From an uncultured Ruminococcus sp. (lineage in GTDB: Bacteria; Bacillota; Clostridia; UBA1212): 54,473 bases of DNA. The notes under the pieces were generated by a model. It made no database searches. It had not been told where the DNA came from and saw only the letters and a list, made by a program, of their open reading frames with translations. The stretch is from NCBI GenBank assembly GCA_902792515.1, contig CADAZX010000019.1, positions 1 through 54,473 on the forward strand, read 5' to 3'. Below are positions 52,941 through 54,473 of the stretch, one piece after another; position 1 is the first letter of the stretch; each line of letters starts with the position of its first letter. The translations under genes and the position numbers were made by a program.

Positions 52941-53174
52941 TGTCGTAAACGCTAAGTTTCGAGCTATTTTTTTGTGTACGGATCCGAAGGTGTATGAATA
53001 TACTCCGAGAGGTCCGTACGCAAAAAGCAATTCGCCAGGCAATCGCCGCAGGCACCTTATCTAGATACGCCGCAGCTTTGCATTGGCGATATGAGCGATT
53101 CTGTGCGCCGCACAGTCAAGCGAGAATCGCAATGCAAAGTGCGGCTGTAAAGAGCCGAAAATCAGCGTTTACGA
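52941..53174. repeat. Inverted-repeat-bounded, highly structured spacer (MITE-like candidate)
   Basis: TCGTAAACGCT (52943-52953) is repeated inverted as AGCGTTTACGA (53164-53174), with weaker pairing continuing inward. Inside are a hairpin GTACGGA/TCCGTAC (52976-52982 with 53013-53019) and a nested stem-loop: GCCGC.CTTTGCATTG at 53069-53085 with CAATGCAAAG.GCGGC at 53130-53145, GCGATTCT/AGAATCGC (53095-53102 with 53123-53130), and CTGTGC/GCACAG (53101-53106 with 53110-53115). A direct repeat of 13 bases (52925-52937 and 53154-53166) also touches the element. It has no gene. It reaches to within a few bases of the stop codon of the chimeric gene. Confidence 0.55.
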
Positions 53175-53177
53175 AAT

Positions 53178-54446
53178 TCAATATCCTCCGAGGAGTTCGA
53201 TAAGTTCTTCCCTCGTGACCGTTCCGTCCGCGAAGCTCTCGCCCGACAGAAGATCCGACGCGAGCACCTTTTTTCTTTCCTGGAGCTTCATGATGTTCTC
53301 CTCGATAGTGTCGCTCGCAATCAGCTTGTAGACCGTCACAATATTCTTCTGGCCGATGCGGTGCGCGCGGTCGGTCGCCTGATTCTGGACTGCCACGTTC
53401 CACCACGGGTCGAAGTGGATGACGATGTCTGCGCTCGTGAGGTTGAGCCCCGTGCCGCCCGCTTTAAGCGAGATGCAAAAGACAGGCACGTCGTCGTTGT
53501 TGAACTCCTCAACCATTTTCGTACGCTTTTCCTTCGGCGTCTGGCCGACAAGGCTGAAATATTTGATTTTTTCGCCGTCGAGGTGCTTCTCGATGATCGA
53601 GAGCATGCTCGTGAACTGGGAGAAAATGAGTATCTTGTGGCCGCCGTCGATCGCGCGTTTGACGATCTCGATGCAGAGGTCGATTTTTGCCGAGCCGCCC
53701 TTGTAGTTCTCGTAGATCAGCGACGGATCGCAGCAGATCTGGCGCAGACGCATAAGCTCCGCGAGGATCCTGCTCCTCTGATCCTTGACAAGACCCTGCT
53801 GACGCATGATGTCCCTGTCATGAAGCCTGGCATGCGCGAGTTCATGGACAGTGGTTTTCATTGTCTGGACCTCACTCATCCCGTTCTGGATCACGATCTC
53901 CTTGTTCTGGCTGTCGTAATATCCCTTGGCGCCGCCTTCGATCTCATCGAACCGGATCGGGACCGGGGAGACGGCACGCATGGCATCCATGAAGATCTCA
54001 TAGTTTTCAGCTGTTCCTGTAAGCTCCGGAACATCCAGTTCAGGGAGCGGGTCGCCGGTCGTCTGTGCAAGATCAAATACTTTTGCCACTTTGTAATGGG
54101 GTACCGTGACCTCCACCTCTTCTGTCTTCGGCTTTCCGTCTCTCCCAAGGACAGGCTTTCCGGTCCGTGGATCCAGGACTTCCTGTTCCGTCTTTTTCTT
54201 ATAGGGAGCAGGAGAGATGATAGATATTCCCTTCTGTCCCTTCATGACCTGCCGGTTGAACTTTTTCTGCCAGTTGGTATAGCCTGCCACATGCGTTGCC
54301 GTAGGCATCTGCATAGCGATCAGCAGGACATTGTTGGCACTGTAATGGTGGAACTTTGCCATTGTTTCAAGTACCTTTTTGAACTGCACATCGTTTGACA
54401 TATACTCCTTCAGCCCTGCTTCCAGCTTGTCAGTGATCTGTTTCAT
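53178..54446 (-). CDS. Chimeric frame: ArdC-like mobile-element protein joined to SNF2 helicase C-terminal domain
   Basis: 422 residues in two unrelated parts. Residues 1-221 are the ArdC-like single-stranded DNA-binding and zincin region common on conjugative elements (FHHYSANNVLLIAMQMPTATHVAGY; zinc motif TVHELAHARLHDRD at about 200-213). Residues about 224-422 are the second RecA lobe of an SNF2-type helicase (LRLRQICCDPSLIYENY, KILIFSQFTSML, SLKAGGTGLNLTSADIVI, QATDRAHRIGQ, motifs IV-VI). The ATP-binding first lobe is missing, so it cannot be an active translocase. The join is at about 53770-53786, around KDQ/RSR. It may be recombination by an integrated element or a contig misassembly. 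The N-terminal half also looks less GC-rich. Confidence 0.75.
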   Translation of the reverse strand: MKQITDKLEAGLKEYMSNDVQFKKVLETMAKFHHYSANNVLLIAMQMPTATHVAGYTNWQKKFNRQVMKGQKGISIISPAPYKKKTEQEVLDPRTGKPVLGRDGKPKTEEVEVTVPHYKVAKVFDLAQTTGDPLPELDVPELTGTAENYEIFMDAMRAVSPVPIRFDEIEGGAKGYYDSQNKEIVIQNGMSEVQTMKTTVHELAHARLHDRDIMRQQGLVKDQRSRILAELMRLRQICCDPSLIYENYKGGSAKIDLCIEIVKRAIDGGHKILIFSQFTSMLSIIEKHLDGEKIKYFSLVGQTPKEKRTKMVEEFNNDDVPVFCISLKAGGTGLNLTSADIVIHFDPWWNVAVQNQATDRAHRIGQKNIVTVYKLIASDTIEENIMKLQERKKVLASDLLSGESFADGTVTREELIELLGGY

Positions 54447-54473
54447 CTGTTCCCTGCGGGCAGCAATGATCTC

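Overview
The window is an about 54 kb, gene-dense piece of chromosome from a Gram-positive anaerobe of the Clostridia type (Bacillota). The evidence is the fused IspH-ribosomal S1 gene, a folate ECF transporter S component behind a tetrahydrofolate riboswitch, DUF1292 and DUF4364 proteins, the divIC-yabR-ftsH neighbourhood, a pta-ackA acetate module, an indolepyruvate:ferredoxin oxidoreductase cluster, strong AGGAGG-type ribosome binding sites and extended -10 promoters. The sequence starts in a 15-base poly-T run and ends inside a chimeric reading frame, so it looks like a whole contig, possibly from a metagenome. Most genes lie on the minus strand; lone plus-strand genes sit at divergent promoters.

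Left part (1-12.9 kb) is a cell-surface region: a 1388-residue membrane-anchored glycoside hydrolase family 2 enzyme with FN3, LamG and Ig-like modules; a two-LamG surface protein split by a one-base indel in a G run; a divergent AraC-type regulator with a palindrome in the shared promoter region; and a giant membrane-anchored alpha-2-macroglobulin-like protein that appears to lack the thioester motif. From 13 to 16.8 kb come an unrecognised repeat protein, a sugar O-acetyltransferase, a decayed GNAT gene, a low-coding stretch with short inverted repeats, and tRNA-Gln.

Middle part (17-36 kb) carries housekeeping and envelope genes: a rhomboid protease, YabR-like S1 protein, DivIC, FtsH, a two-OB-fold protein, TrmL, a WecF-like glycosyltransferase, MutT, a YgjP-type zinc peptidase, TraX, DUF1292, MurG, then an arylpyruvate oxidation set (iorA-iorB-paaK-ACT), an acyltransferase, a small alarmone synthetase, an orphan sensory-rhodopsin-transducer-like protein, DUF4364 and a C_GCAxxG_C_C protein.

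Right part (36-54.5 kb) holds MntP, DUF1858, S20, HU, IspH-S1, one open frame joining FolC to cytidylate kinase, FolT with its riboswitch, ackA/pta, a barstar/barnase pair in which the barnase is membrane-tethered, an SDR reductase behind a structured leader, a GNAT protein, XTP pyrophosphatase, signal peptidase I with a long acidic N-terminus, RluB and MtaB. At the far end a structured, inverted-repeat-bounded spacer adjoins a frame whose N-terminal half is a mobile-element ArdC-like protein and whose C-terminal half is a SNF2 helicase.

The items most worth following are the membrane-tethered barnase/barstar pair, the FolC-Cmk continuous frame, the unidentified structured leader at 47.7 kb, the split LamG gene, the inverted-repeat element at 52.9-53.2 kb and the ArdC/SNF2 chimera.
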